Below the pieces are notes generated by a model. The model was not told the origin of the DNA and searched no databases. It was given only the letters and a program-made list of their open reading frames with translations. A stretch of DNA of 64,000 nt from Typha latifolia (lineage: Eukaryota; Streptophyta; Magnoliopsida; Poales; Typhaceae): contig CM034099.1 in NCBI GenBank assembly GCA_019914945.1, positions 21,478,704 through 21,542,703 on the forward strand, written 5' to 3'. Below are positions 21,120-33,101 of the stretch, piece by piece. The translations under genes and the position numbers were made by a program. The stretch's first letter is position 1. Each line of letters begins with the position of its first letter.

Positions 21120-23898
21120 ATGGCTTCCCTTCGTCTCTTCTCTCCTCCTCCCTCCTCTTCTTCTCCATTCTTCTCCAACTCCCCTGCTCGCTCCCTCTCC
21201 CTGCAATCTCGAAGCTTCTCCGCTCACGCCCTTCTCCGAACCCACCAAAACCCCACCTTTCCCTCCGAATCCACTCTCCAGGAGTTCTCCCAGTGGTTAA
21301 GCACCCGTGGCGCGGTCAACTCCTCGTCTCTGCCGGTGAAGCCAAGCATAGTGCCCGAGGGCTTAGGCCTAGTGGCCCAAAGAAACCTCCCCCAAAACGA
21401 GGTGGTGGTGGAGATCCCCAAGAAGCTATGGATCGATTCCGATGCGGTCGCCGCCTCCGAGATCGGGCGCGTATGCGGCGGTCTCAGGCCGTGGGTGTCG
21501 ATCGCGCTCTTTCTCCTCCGGGAGAAGGCGCGGGGGGACGACTCGCCGTGGCGGCCATACCTTGATATATTACCGCAAGAAACAGACTCGACTATCTTCT
21601 GGTCTCCGATTGTTTCTTTGTTAAATCTTATTTTCAAATTGGTGTTTGATTTGTGAGGTATGTACTGATTGTTAAGTGTGATTTGGTGTTTCCAGTGCAG
21701 GTCAGAAGAGGAGCTCTCTGAGATACAAGGTATGCCAAACTCTCCTAGTTAATTTGATCTGAAGCAGGATTTGTACGCTCTCCTTTATATATTAAATACA
21801 GTCGAAGCTTAATTTATCCTTTGTATATTAAATATAGTTGCCTTTTGGATGGATTGATAATTCTATATGTAAAGGAACAACTTGAGTGTTTTTAGGAATG
21901 CAAAAAGTTGGCTCCTTCCAGTGAATTACTTATCTATTCCAACACCAAAATTGTTTAACATCAATGTTATTATATATTCTGTAGGAACACAGCTATTAAG
22001 CACGACATTGGGAGTCAAAGAGTACGTGCAGAGTGAATTTGCCAAGGTTGAAGACAGCATTATACTTCCAAACAAGAATCTCTTCCCTTCGACTATAACA
22101 TTCCCTGATTTCCTCTGGGCATTTGGAGTACTCAGATCAAGGGCATTTTCACGTATGCGCGGCGATAATCTTGCTCTAGTACCACTAGCTGACCTTGTAA
22201 GATCTGCATCTTTTTAATCATTGGGGAGAAAACTACAATAATAATATTATTACCTCAGACTGCATTTATACATGTTGTATCAACATATACTTGATTTTAT
22301 AACGTGCAGAGATTATGCTTTTCAACAGATGGCCAAGCAATGAAAAGCTGATATTACGCCACCACATAACAGGAAATCAGATTTTAATATACTGACTACA
22401 TGCATATGATTATCTATTGTTCTATTAGAAAGGATATACTTTTGAAGTAGATCATCAGAGGTGCATTGGAGATTACAATGGACTTAATTCTCCAAAATTT
22501 ACTTGCCTACCTAAATGCTGATAAAAAAGCTTTCAGAAGTGAAATATTCCCAATTTGTAATTTCCGCAATGACTCAAGTTTATCCTCTGAAAGAAAAATG
22601 CTAGCCTTTTATATTGACCTTTTCTGTGCTTTAATCAGGTTAACCATAACGGTAGCATCGCTACAGAAGACACTTCTTGGGAGATCAAAGGAAAGGGCCT
22701 CTTTGCTAGGGAGCTCGTATTCTCTCTGCGGACGCCTGTCCCTGTGAAGTCTGGTGAACAGGTTACGTCTCCAAATTATGCACGCTTTTTTCCAAGTAGA
22801 TGGAAAAGCCTATAGCTATATGCATAAAATTGTTAATGGGTGACAGAAGGACCTGCGCTCACTTCTAGGCTGTACCTGTTATAATTAAGAAACTTCTTGC
22901 AGGTTTATATTCAGTATGATCTCGAAAAGAGCAATGCTGAATTGGCACTTGATTATGGCTTCATTGAATCAAGATCAGATAGGGAGGCCTACACCTTGAC
23001 GCTGGAGATTTCTGAATCAGATCCATTTTATGGAGACAAGCTGAACATTGCAGAGTCAAATGGTCTAGGGGAAACTGCGTACTTCGATATTGTCCTTGGT
23101 AGTAGTCTTCCTCCCCTAGTGCTCCCATATTTGCGATTGATTGCTCTTGGGGGAACAGATGCATTCCTCCTGGAATCAATTTTCAGTAATTCAATCTGGG
23201 GTCACCTTGAGTTGCCTGTGAGCCCTGCCAATGAGGAAACAATATGCCTTGTTGTTAGAGATGCCTGCAAATCTGCCCTCTCTGCCTATCAGACAACTGT
23301 AGAAGAGGTATACTTTCATCTCAAACTCTAAAGTTGTTATACAAAATTACGAGAGAATTGTTCAAAAATTAAGCTCATTTAACTAACTGATGGGTCAATC
23401 TTGACCAAGAAACTATTTCATGGCTTTTGGAGATTTTTGTTGTTTCTTCATAGTATAGAACATTCAGAACATTGTAATAAAACCTGATCCCGGGCAGATT
23501 AAATACATCGAGCATTTTTTGATCATTAACGGTAGTCGAAGTACAGGAAGGCTTATTTTAGTTTTGTTTCTTCTTTTCTTTTTTGCTTGAGAACATCAGC
23601 AATATCACTCTGACAATAATTTCTTATTGTTTTCCTTGTATCACTAAAATAACTCCATTTAATGGATACCTGCAATGTGCAGGATGAAGAACTTATGAGA
23701 TCAGGCAATCTGGATTCAAGACTTAGAATTGCTGTTGGCGTAAGAGCAGGTGAGAAGAAAGTACTCCAGCAAATTGGCGATATATTCAGGGAGAGGGAAT
23801 TGGAATTGGATGGCCTGGAATACTACCAGGAAAGGAGGCTCAGAGACCTGGGTCTTGCTTGCGATCAAGATGATATTATCTTTTGGGAGTCACGGTAG
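21120..23898 (+). CDS. LSMT: Rubisco large subunit N-methyltransferase, chloroplastic (SET domain)
   Basis: Six exons: 21120-21601, 21701-21729, 21985-22196, 22639-22761, 22903-23307 and 23683-23898, giving 488 aa, close to the pea enzyme as I recall it (489). The N-terminus is a Ser/Pro/Arg-rich transit peptide. The split SET domain begins with SIVPEGLGLVAQRNLP and contains LPQETDSTIFWSEEELSEIQGTQ (broken here by introns), the cofactor-site motif VNHNGS (about residues 242-247) and YIQYDLEKSNAELALDYGF (about 284-302), which holds the conserved Tyr pair. The C-terminal half is the Rubisco-LSMT substrate-binding domain. Family members use S-adenosylmethionine to methylate lysine in plastid proteins: Rubisco large-subunit Lys14 in some species, and mainly fructose-bisphosphate aldolase in others. 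The 29-nt second exon is a microexon. The gene is convergent with the RING-H2 gene. Confidence 0.95.
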
Positions 23899-24742
23899 GA
23901 TGATGCTTGTAACCTTTCGAGATTGAGAATCGACAAGCCACCAAGTTTATATAACTTTTCCTGTACCCAGGTTTGTCGTGAATTTTTCCAGGAATAGATC
24001 AATCAAATTCAGAAGTTTTCATGTGCTTGCGCAATAACATCAAAATTCTAAATTCGTGGGAGGTCAACCCTCGTGGCATCTGTGAAATCATGCCAACTAA
24101 CTAAATGTTCTTTTTTTCAGAGGAACTAATAATAAGTGTTACGAGACAAACTTTCGTTTGCAAAATTATTTCCTGAACACGAGTAATTCATACATTAACG
24201 CATTATACGATCAATTCGTTCTATAGTTTAATTTCCTGCTATGACTTGTTAGAAGAACAGGCAGCATACGATACAAATAAGTGATGTTACGGGTTTAGGA
24301 GAAGTGATAGTTTACAGTAAGCACTAAATCCATGGCACCTTCTATAAAACATCAGCTAGTGCAAGGTTTGGAAAATCCAAGATAACACCACGCCTTCTAA
24401 CTGTTTGTACTGCTTACGGCCCATAAAATATTATTATAAAATATTTCGTGCACCCAAATTTCAGACGTTATAACTTATTCCACCTATTAACTATATGTAG
24501 CAAAATGTGATATATCTATTACAATATCAAACACGAACACATAAATGAGAGGTGACCTATTCTATTTATATAGTTACACAGACTACAAACTGTAAAAGGC
24601 TCAATTCATGATATCTCAGAGGGCCAGTTCCTCTAACAAAGGATGTTCCTACTTTACATCAATGCACCAACTGGGATGCCTGTACAAGACAAACTTGAAT
24701 CTGAAAGTGTCGATAGTGAATGCATCGCTTCCAGCAAACTGC
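23899..24742. other. Intergenic region between convergent genes
   Basis: Holds the 3' UTRs of LSMT (+) and the RING-H2 gene (-). AT-rich, with no other gene seen. Confidence 0.5.
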
Positions 24743-27700
24743 CTACACATCCTGCCTACATACCGGGCATGATCCATGACCAACAAGCCACTTGTCAACG
24801 CACGACAAGTGAAACATGTGAGAACACAATGGCAATTGCCTCACAGTATCTCCAGCAACAATATCCTAGCAGAGTGCAATTTATTAGACTCCCATAAGAA
24901 AGCAGACAGAAGGAAATGTGAAAGTAGACAATTGTACTCTCAAATTTTATAGCTGTTATCAGATGCTACAGAAATACCTGCAGACAAATTGTGCAACATA
25001 GGTTTTCTCCACGGCAGTCCCTCTTCTCATTGGTGATCACATGGCATGGTAATTTCTTCAATGATTCTCCTGATAGCCCTTTGGATGAAACCTCTCCAAA
25101 GATGTCGTAGATATCTTCGTGCCCTAGGTCTGAGATGCTGACCTGCAGAAATTGAAGAAAGACCTTCTAATCAAAAACTACAACAGGGAAAAAAACATCA
25201 CCGTCATCATCTGGTGTGTTACATGTACCCATTTCTGTCATTCTGCTATATTAGCATTCATATCTTTAAGGGGGCCATGATAATAGTATTAACTCCTATG
25301 TTATAACTGCAGGCAATCAACACTGATCCAGTTAACAGTCAAAGCAAAAGATGTGTAAGGAGAATTATCTATCCCCAGAGTAGAGAGTTAAAATTTACTC
25401 TTTGCATTGCAAATAGAACATTAAGCACTTCCCGTAAATAAAAATAGTCATTGGTTGATTTCCTTTATACCATTTGTATGGTGCGAAGCTGCTTTTCTAA
25501 AATTTAACTACTAGTAATATGCCACCTTCAATCACCACAATGCCCACTCTTTGAGAAAATAAAATCCAATGGAAACAGAAGAAAACTCATAAACCAAGGG
25601 AGTTAAGTTTTGAGCTGTCATATGTGGGGAAAGCAAAATTCTACCTTTTTGTTGAACTCAAGATAGGTAGGTATAGCCAGATGTGGTAAAGTATTCAAAA
25701 AAACTTCTCTGATTGGCCATGCTGAAGCTAGTCCATAGTCTATAAGTCACCTTCCTATATAAATGTAATCTTGTTCTGCCATCCTTATGATATTCATTAC
25801 ACAATCAGCTCCCCTGGTAAATATCTATAGAATTTCCAAATAGAATAGCAGAACTGCTCTTAACACCCTTTGATGCAAATTTATCTTGGACAACAATAAA
25901 AGATGCACACTTCTGGCCTATGTTTCATATTTCTCATAGATGACAAGGAGATGAAGGTAGATGCAGCAATTGTTCCCTATTCATGTTATACTATTAAAAG
26001 TACATGTGTGTATGCAAGGGTACACTATAAAGTGAAGCTTGCAGAGAACATTTGCAGAAGTACAGGAGTTCTGTTAGACTGAATGAAGTTTAAGACTATA
26101 GGACAGGAAAATGAAACAGGTCACAATATTTCCAAATTTAGTACATGAAGTATGCGTTGAAAATCAATTAATAATTACATAGAGTCCCTGTGTGGATATA
26201 TACCCTCAAGAATGACTATCTGCACATATAACCTTCAAAATGCCAAAACTGTAAAGGTATCCTTTCACAAGTGTGGGACTTCCATAGATAACCTCATTAT
26301 CAATGTTGTCCTTTGTAAGAGCTTAGTTATAACAAATGCCAATTCAACATATCTTATTCTCTATTAATTTTTTTCTGCTTAATTTAAATATAACCCCTAG
26401 ATCTTCTGAATATTTCTAGAAATTCATGCCAATCGGACAGATGCAGACATCACATCAGCACTATCTCTGTGAAATGTATTACATTCGTGCAAATATTGCC
26501 AAAACTCTTGAATCTTGATTCATAGTCCCAGTAAGATTTGCATATTTCCAGGTCAGGCAAATCCTACTGAATGTGTGCACTAACAGAGTGTTCATGAGGC
26601 ATATTGGTAAACTTTGATACTTAGGTATACAAGTTTGTTAATATCTGCACCAAGATTCATATAGTACTTGGGAAGTAATGAGCCATGATAGTGCGTCTAC
26701 TGTCCCAGCTTATAAAACTAGCTTTGGAGGAAATTTTAGCTTCGTTACCTGTCTTCCACATATTATAAGAAACTAATTGCACATTTGTGTGAGCTATAAA
26801 TCTATCTAACATACAGTATGTTGTCTATTTCGACAAAAGCAGCAACTGTTATGCAGATCTTTACTAACAGCACTCTTTCAATAGGCTACTAAAAAACAAC
26901 CTATGCAAACAGCATCACATAAATATACTAATACATCTAAATAACAAGTAACACCCTTGATTGACTGTATCATGAAAGAATTCTTAAGAACAATTTGTTG
27001 TTTTTCCTTACTGCAAAGTTTCCAGAAGGCACCACATGGTTCATATAGCAACCTTGAGATGAATCTTAGAATCACTCTTGATACACTCGAAATCACTAAG
27101 ATGAGCAGAATTCTAATTTGTCTGCTCCCACTCAGGTGAGGTTAGACATGCTTACAACTCAACATGGTATGGTGCATCTTGCGCAAATTAAAGTAAGAAC
27201 TGAATGTTTAAAAACCAGGTTCTCAGAAGAAATGTCGTTTTCAGCTAGATTTATCATCTCCAAACATAGTCAATCAAAATTAACAGAAACAAAGTCCATA
27301 TGATCTGTCCAGAATCTTAGGATTTAAGGAGAATGAGGAAGCAACGTGCAGGGTACACCAAACCAGTTAACAAGGTGGATTTTCCTATGAAGAGCTCAAA
27401 GTTTTGGCCCTGAATAGAAAGTTACACACTGCTCAAATGTGCAGCGCACTATTTTATTTTATTTTATTTTCTTTAATCTAGCAAGAACAGAAAATTCCCT
27501 TAAATGTTCTGCCGTACATAAGGCTGATTACTTAGTTATGCTAGCAGGGCAATAAGGCTTACAAACTAACCTGCCAGCGGTAAGCTGTGAACACAGCAGG
27601 TGTAAGCTGTTCTTGTACAAACCGACCATGAAGGAGCTCCTCTATAAAATCAGCCTGAAAATCAAAAGAAAGTGTGACATATCATAATCGCAAATGTAAG

Positions 27701-29143
27701 AAAATTTTACTTGATTTGTTACAAATTACAGAGGAGGAAATATTTTAGCACAGAAAATGCAGATATTATTAAGGCCCCCTTCAATTGACAGACATGCATC
27801 AAGATTAGAAAAAATGAATGAAGGCGAGGGAACCATATATGTGGTCCCAATTGCTTGGGGGCATAAACAAGATAGATGATACTATCATATATGAACGAAT
27901 ACAATATTAATGTGCTCATTTATTTTAAAAACGAAAGCTAATGGTTCAAAGGTGCGAATCTGGTATCAGGCGGACTGAGATAGCGCAATAAGCACATTAA
28001 TATATGTATCCAAATAGTCTGACAAGGAATGGCAACAGTCATAATACAAAGTACATACTCATACAACAGCCATGAAAAAGAATTTTTACAAAACATTATA
28101 TAGTTATTTAAGAACTTTAAATTCTTCTAGAATTTAGCTCTTTACCTTGCAATTGTCAAAGGTTCAAATCCTCCAAAATGAGCTTGAGATAGCAGGATGA
28201 CATTAGTGCTTAATGATGCCATAAGAAAAGAAGTAAAACCAAAAGCATCTTGCATTTTATCAGATAAAAAGTTTACTATATCACAAGCCTTTGCACTTCA
28301 AAGTTCAAAGTACATGATACAAGAGACTACTAACTTTTTCCAATCTGAATACAATTTCGTAAGAGATTGGCAATGTGTCAGGCAGACAGGAACTATCCCT
28401 CAGTAACTTATTACAAGTTACCTGAGAATCAACACTTATAATCTTGAGGAGAAACTGGAGAGTAACTATTATAGCAACTACAACAAATGAAAGGAACAGC
28501 TTCTTTTCTTTTTGGCATAAATCAGAGCTTACGAACCATAGATGATGTATTCCTGGTGCCAAATCGCTCTGAGCACCAATAAGAACGAGAAGCTTCCAGC
28601 ACTTCAATAGAAAGGACGGCTCCAGCAACTGCTCCTAAGCCAGCTCCACGAAGGATGCCACTGTCAGAGGCTCGACCTGCTATCGCACCAGTGACTGCTC
28701 CAGTGAAAGCTCCAGCTACACCAAAGGAATAATATTTAGTTTCTCCTGCAAATAAGCAGAAAATTTTTCCTCCCGACTCTCCAAACAACATTAGTATCAA
28801 GACTTTATCGGAAATTCGCCAAAAGCAAAGATCGCATCTTTAAGCTAACAGAAAAAGAAAGCAAGCAGCTAGACGTAAAGAGAGGGAGAGTCAGAACTTA
28901 GGGAAGAGGAGGAGCACCTAAGGCAAAAAGGCCAGTGAGTGCACCGGAGAGCGCCCCAGCAATCAACCTCGGGATGTAGACCGCCACGCCCCTTTCCGCC
29001 GAGCTGCTTCCCTCATCACCACTCCCGGCCGCCACCGCCGGCAGCGGCGCCGTCGCGCGCGGCCTTCCACAGGCGCCGCAGACACGGCGACCATCCTCGA
29101 GGGAGCCACTACAGATGCAGTTACCTCCCACCACCACCTCCAT
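24743..29143 (-). CDS. NEP1-interacting-protein-like RING-H2 E3 ubiquitin ligase
   Basis: Five exons on the minus strand, in coding order 29143-28918, 28745-28537, 27654-27571, 25142-24978 and 24865-24743, giving 268 aa with every junction in frame. Residues about 50-125 are Gly/Ala-rich and hydrophobic ([45 protein letters not shown]), the membrane part seen in NIP1/NIP2. [13 protein letters not shown] and [13 protein letters not shown] are also family marks. The C-terminus is a RING-H2: C-x2-C (CTIC), then 15 residues, C-x-H-x2-H-x2-C (CSHMFHLSC), 10 residues, CPVC, ending RQDV. Known relatives are membrane-bound; one was found as a partner of the plastid RNA polymerase in thylakoids. RING-H2 domains recruit E2 enzymes for ubiquitin transfer. 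Unusual here: a cysteine cluster in the first 25 residues and a weak donor at exon 2. Confidence 0.92.
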
Positions 29144-31160
29144 CCAAAGCCCTAACCCAGATGGTACCGATGGCCCGATCCCTTTCTTGACCTATATTTC
29201 TTGTAACGACGCAAACCAGCGACCTATTAGACCGGCGAGGCGACGCACCGCCACCATGCTTAAACGAATCGGAGAAAGAGATGAAGAATTGGGGGTGGGG
29301 GGGGGGGGAGACAAGAGTCTCAGTTGAGGTTTGACGCGGAAGAGAGGGGCCTCCTAGTAGAGAGGAAGGCGGAGACGGTTGCTTTTGTTAGTTTGTGTTG
29401 TCTTTTTTCTTCTTTTTTTTTGGTTATCATTGGAGAGTCGGATGGCTCGTATAAATAGCCAACCAATATTAGATATAGACAACACTTTAGATTTCACCGA
29501 ATTTTAGTTAGAATAGTAAAATTATCGAGCTTAGTCTCTAGCTAACTGCATCGCCGAATTATTAATGGTGTGACTTATTTAACCAAACCACAAAGTCACT
29601 AACTATTAAATAAATTTTTTATAATAATTAATTATTTAAAATTGAAGTTGATTTTATGACTTTTTATGGAGGGTATGATAGCTACAAATTTTAGAGTTAG
29701 TTCGCTGTGCTTTTTATTTTATTTTTATTATTCAAACACTCGAAAGCTAGATATAACTAGATAAATGGTTAATCTTTTCTTAATATAAAAACACATAAGT
29801 TTCACTAAATATTTAGTCAATAAATAAAATTATTTAATCTAAATTTTAAGTCATTGTACCGTCGAGTCATTGTTCTTAGCTACCGCACCGACTAACTGTT
29901 TCTCCAAGTCTAACACACTGCTGAGTTTATTAAATTGAGATGTTAAGCAACCTACATTTAAATAATTTATTAATAATAAATTTATTTAGAGATGAATTTA
30001 AACTTATAACCTCCCAAGTCATGAGTGGATATCCTACCAAATTTCTAAAGTTGTGCGGTGGTTAGTTGTGCTTATCCTTTTGTCGCCACCAATCTATAAA
30101 ACCAGGGGCTCTGATCCTCCGAGACGACGGATGAAGGAACATCTTGCATCCGAGTATCTGGCAACTTGTGGCAGGCTGTTAGGTAATCACTGTAGCAAGT
30201 TCAGATCAATTAAGCCAAGAGGTCTGGTCACAACGCTTATAAAGTGGTGTTCTCGTGCGATATCCATTTAAGTGCATTAAATGCTGCAAACAGTATCCCA
30301 TGTAACATATAATAAGTGGTCCAGCATGGTGGCGCAGTTCACGTTACACGGAGTAATTCGAAACAGTTGAATACCAAATGAATCTCTGTGATAAATTAGA
30401 ACCTCGTTTTTCCAGAACCATATAGTTCTATAAAATTTCAAAGCTTCTGTCGCCATGAAACCAGCAAAGAAAAGCAAAAACACAATATATCATTGTATTA
30501 CTATGAAGCAATATATTCAGGACTTCAGAAGTTATCTTCAAGCTTCCCAATTCTCATCCTGAGGCCTTTCGTTCATTCACCGCCGCAGAATATAAAACTG
30601 AAGTAGAAGTCAAGTCCTAGTGGAAAAGATATATTCAATAATCTTCACATCTTACCCCCTGACCCTCTTGCTGCATTTAATTGAACGAGTTCAATTAGAC
30701 TGTCCATTTCTCGAGTACATTCTCGTGAGAGTGCAGATATATGCTGGTAAAAAGCTGGCATAATAATGAGTACATCAATATATGTCTCTTTCCCTTCAGA
30801 TGAAAACTCGAACGTGCTCTGTAATATGTAAAATAGTTGAGTGAAGAAACTGTCCTCCTAGCTGCTATCTACACCCTAAAAGGGACTTGGAAGGAAAATT
30901 AACTGCTGCACCTTTGAGGATGGTACCAAGCTATATGATATTGCTGGCCTATCCAAGATTGCAAAGGTGCTTAATTGAAGCAATTGCAGATATTGTGCTG
31001 TTCATTTCCTTCATCCTTAGATGCACTGAGGGATGGAAAACATGCTTAATATCAGGTAGATACAAAGATATATTCAGAAGTTCTAACCTGCACTCGTCCA
31101 TCCAAGACGTTAGAGTAAACTAGGAATGCATGATCATCATCCTGACTGAGACAGGTGAAG
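29144..31160. other. Intergenic region
   Basis: The left end contains the 5' UTR and promoter of the RING-H2 gene, including a G-run near 29291-29309. The rest is AT-rich. The right about 600 bp may be the 3' UTR of the minus-strand PPR gene. The short ORF at 30053-30271 has no recognisable family. Confidence 0.4.
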
Positions 31161-33101
31161 TCACTTTGACGAGTCAAGTGTTTCAAAGCCATTGATAGAT
31201 TTAAACAACCAAATATCCGGGCAGGGTACGAAATGGCTGGTAGGCTTAGCTCCAATTTTCAGCATATCAGCATACAACATCATTGCATTGAACACATACC
31301 CAAGTAGGCACTGTCCTCGGATTAGAATTATGTAAGTACAACTATCAGGCACCAGACAAGATTCCCTCATGGTAGAGTAGAACTTAGCAGCTTCAACATA
31401 CTGCCCTTCTTTATACAAGCCGTAGATTAAGGCCATGTATGTTATACTGTTGGGAAGAAGATGTTGATCTTCAACATTGCCATTCAAGTCATCAGCTCTA
31501 AAATTCTGCAAGAAGAGGTCGACAGCGTCTTTAATCTGTTCCTTCCTGCACAATCCATACAAAAGAGAAGTCACGGTAAACACGTTAGGTGCAATACCCT
31601 TCTCAATCATCTCCTTGTGCAGCCTAAAAGCCTCATCCAGGCTTCCTTCTTTCGAATATCCATGAATGAGAGCTGTATAAGTCACGACATTAGGTATGAT
31701 ACCTTTGGCTATCATCTCCGTATAAATTCCCATTGCAGTCTCCATTTTCCCTTTCTTGCAGTGCCCGTCTATCAAGGAAGAAAATGTTATTATATTTGGC
31801 TCTATTCCCTCTGCATTCATCTGTGAACAAGCCGCAAGTGCCTCCAACAAATTTCCCTGCTTACAATACCCATCAATGAGAGCATTGTAAATGGCGGAAT
31901 TTGCCCGTATTCCATCTTGCTGCCTTTTGTGGAAGAAATCACTTGCTTCTTGTACTCTAGCCACAGAGCAGAGGCCCTTAACCAGTATGCTGCAGGTGAA
32001 CTCATCCGGCTGCAAGCCCAATTCTGTCATCTCCTGATAAAGTCTGAATGCTTCTTGCATGTCACCAGACTTGCAGAAGCCGTCAATCAAGCTGTTGTAG
32101 ATGGGTACCGTCGGAATGACACCGCACTTGGGCATGTCGGAAAAAAACTTCTTTGCTTTATCTGTCCTACTTTCTTGACAGAGACCATCAATCAGGATTG
32201 TAAAAGTTACCGGATTTGGGAGCAAACCATTCTCAGCCATTTCTTCATACAACACGAGCGCTTGCTGGACATTGGCGATCTTGCAATGACCGTTCATGAG
32301 CGCATTGTAAGTATATAGGTTAGGATGCACCCCTGCTTCCTTCATCACACAGAACAATCTTTCTGCTTCTCCGACCTTGTCCTCCTCACATAAACCACAA
32401 ATAATGGTTGTGTAGGTGACAATGTTAGCATCGATCCTTTTAGATGCCATCTCATCTAAGAGCTGAACAGCCTTAGTGATGTCACCCTGGAAGCGGCACA
32501 CATTAATTAGAATACTGAAAGTAACCACAGTGGGTCCTAAGCCCCGACTAAGCATATCATCATACAGCTTCCAGACAAAATCCAATCTACCAATCTTAAG
32601 TAACCCATCAAGAAGTGCATTGCAGGCATGAGTGGCAGGCAAATCCTTGAGCTGGTAAAACACCCATAACGCTTCATCAACGAGGCCCATATGGGATAGA
32701 GCTATAATTAGGACTCCAAAAGTCGCAGAGGTGTACTTTGAACCATTAAATAGGCGAAAAGCGTCAAAAACTGCAAAGCCGACATCACGAGAGTTGCCGC
32801 GTTCTTTTGTAGCTTGGATCAGCTCTTTCGTCAAACAGATGGCGCGCGGAAACATTTTACAGGAGGTTAGGACATGGATGATAGCTGCGTAAAGACTAGC
32901 TCGGTGATCTAGGTTGTTGAGGTTTAGGGAAGATTGCTTGAAGAGCTTGAGTGCTCGGTGAGGGTGTTTCGAGTTATTTAGGTTGGCAATGAGATGGGAG
33001 AGGAGAGGAGGGCGAGTTGAGGCGAGGGAAACGCGAGGGTTGATGGTTGGAAGAGCAGGAATTGAAGAGCGCACGGTCCTCAAAGGAAGGGTTGAAAACA
33101 T
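31161..33101 (-). CDS. P-class pentatricopeptide repeat protein
   Basis: A single exon, 646 aa, ATG at 33099-33101. The N-terminus (MFSTLPLRTVRSSIP) is Arg/Ser-rich, suggesting mitochondrial import. From about residue 120 to 630 there are roughly 14 uniform 35-residue P motifs, for example TYNALMNGHCKIANVQQAL, TFTILIDGLCQESRTDKAK, IYNSLIDGFCKSGDMQEAF and TYTALIHGYSKEGSLDEAF. There is no E or DYW extension and no SMR domain. P-class proteins bind organelle RNAs and support stability, splicing, processing or translation. It resembles Arabidopsis At5g61400 as far as I recall, but that needs an alignment. The C-terminal about 20 residues after the last repeat (from PCPDIWLF) look lineage-specific. 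Confidence 0.93.
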   Translation of the reverse strand: MFSTLPLRTVRSSIPALPTINPRVSLASTRPPLLSHLIANLNNSKHPHRALKLFKQSSLNLNNLDHRASLYAAIIHVLTSCKMFPRAICLTKELIQATKERGNSRDVGFAVFDAFRLFNGSKYTSATFGVLIIALSHMGLVDEALWVFYQLKDLPATHACNALLDGLLKIGRLDFVWKLYDDMLSRGLGPTVVTFSILINVCRFQGDITKAVQLLDEMASKRIDANIVTYTTIICGLCEEDKVGEAERLFCVMKEAGVHPNLYTYNALMNGHCKIANVQQALVLYEEMAENGLLPNPVTFTILIDGLCQESRTDKAKKFFSDMPKCGVIPTVPIYNSLIDGFCKSGDMQEAFRLYQEMTELGLQPDEFTCSILVKGLCSVARVQEASDFFHKRQQDGIRANSAIYNALIDGYCKQGNLLEALAACSQMNAEGIEPNIITFSSLIDGHCKKGKMETAMGIYTEMIAKGIIPNVVTYTALIHGYSKEGSLDEAFRLHKEMIEKGIAPNVFTVTSLLYGLCRKEQIKDAVDLFLQNFRADDLNGNVEDQHLLPNSITYMALIYGLYKEGQYVEAAKFYSTMRESCLVPDSCTYIILIRGQCLLGYVFNAMMLYADMLKIGAKPTSHFVPCPDIWLFKSINGFETLDSSK

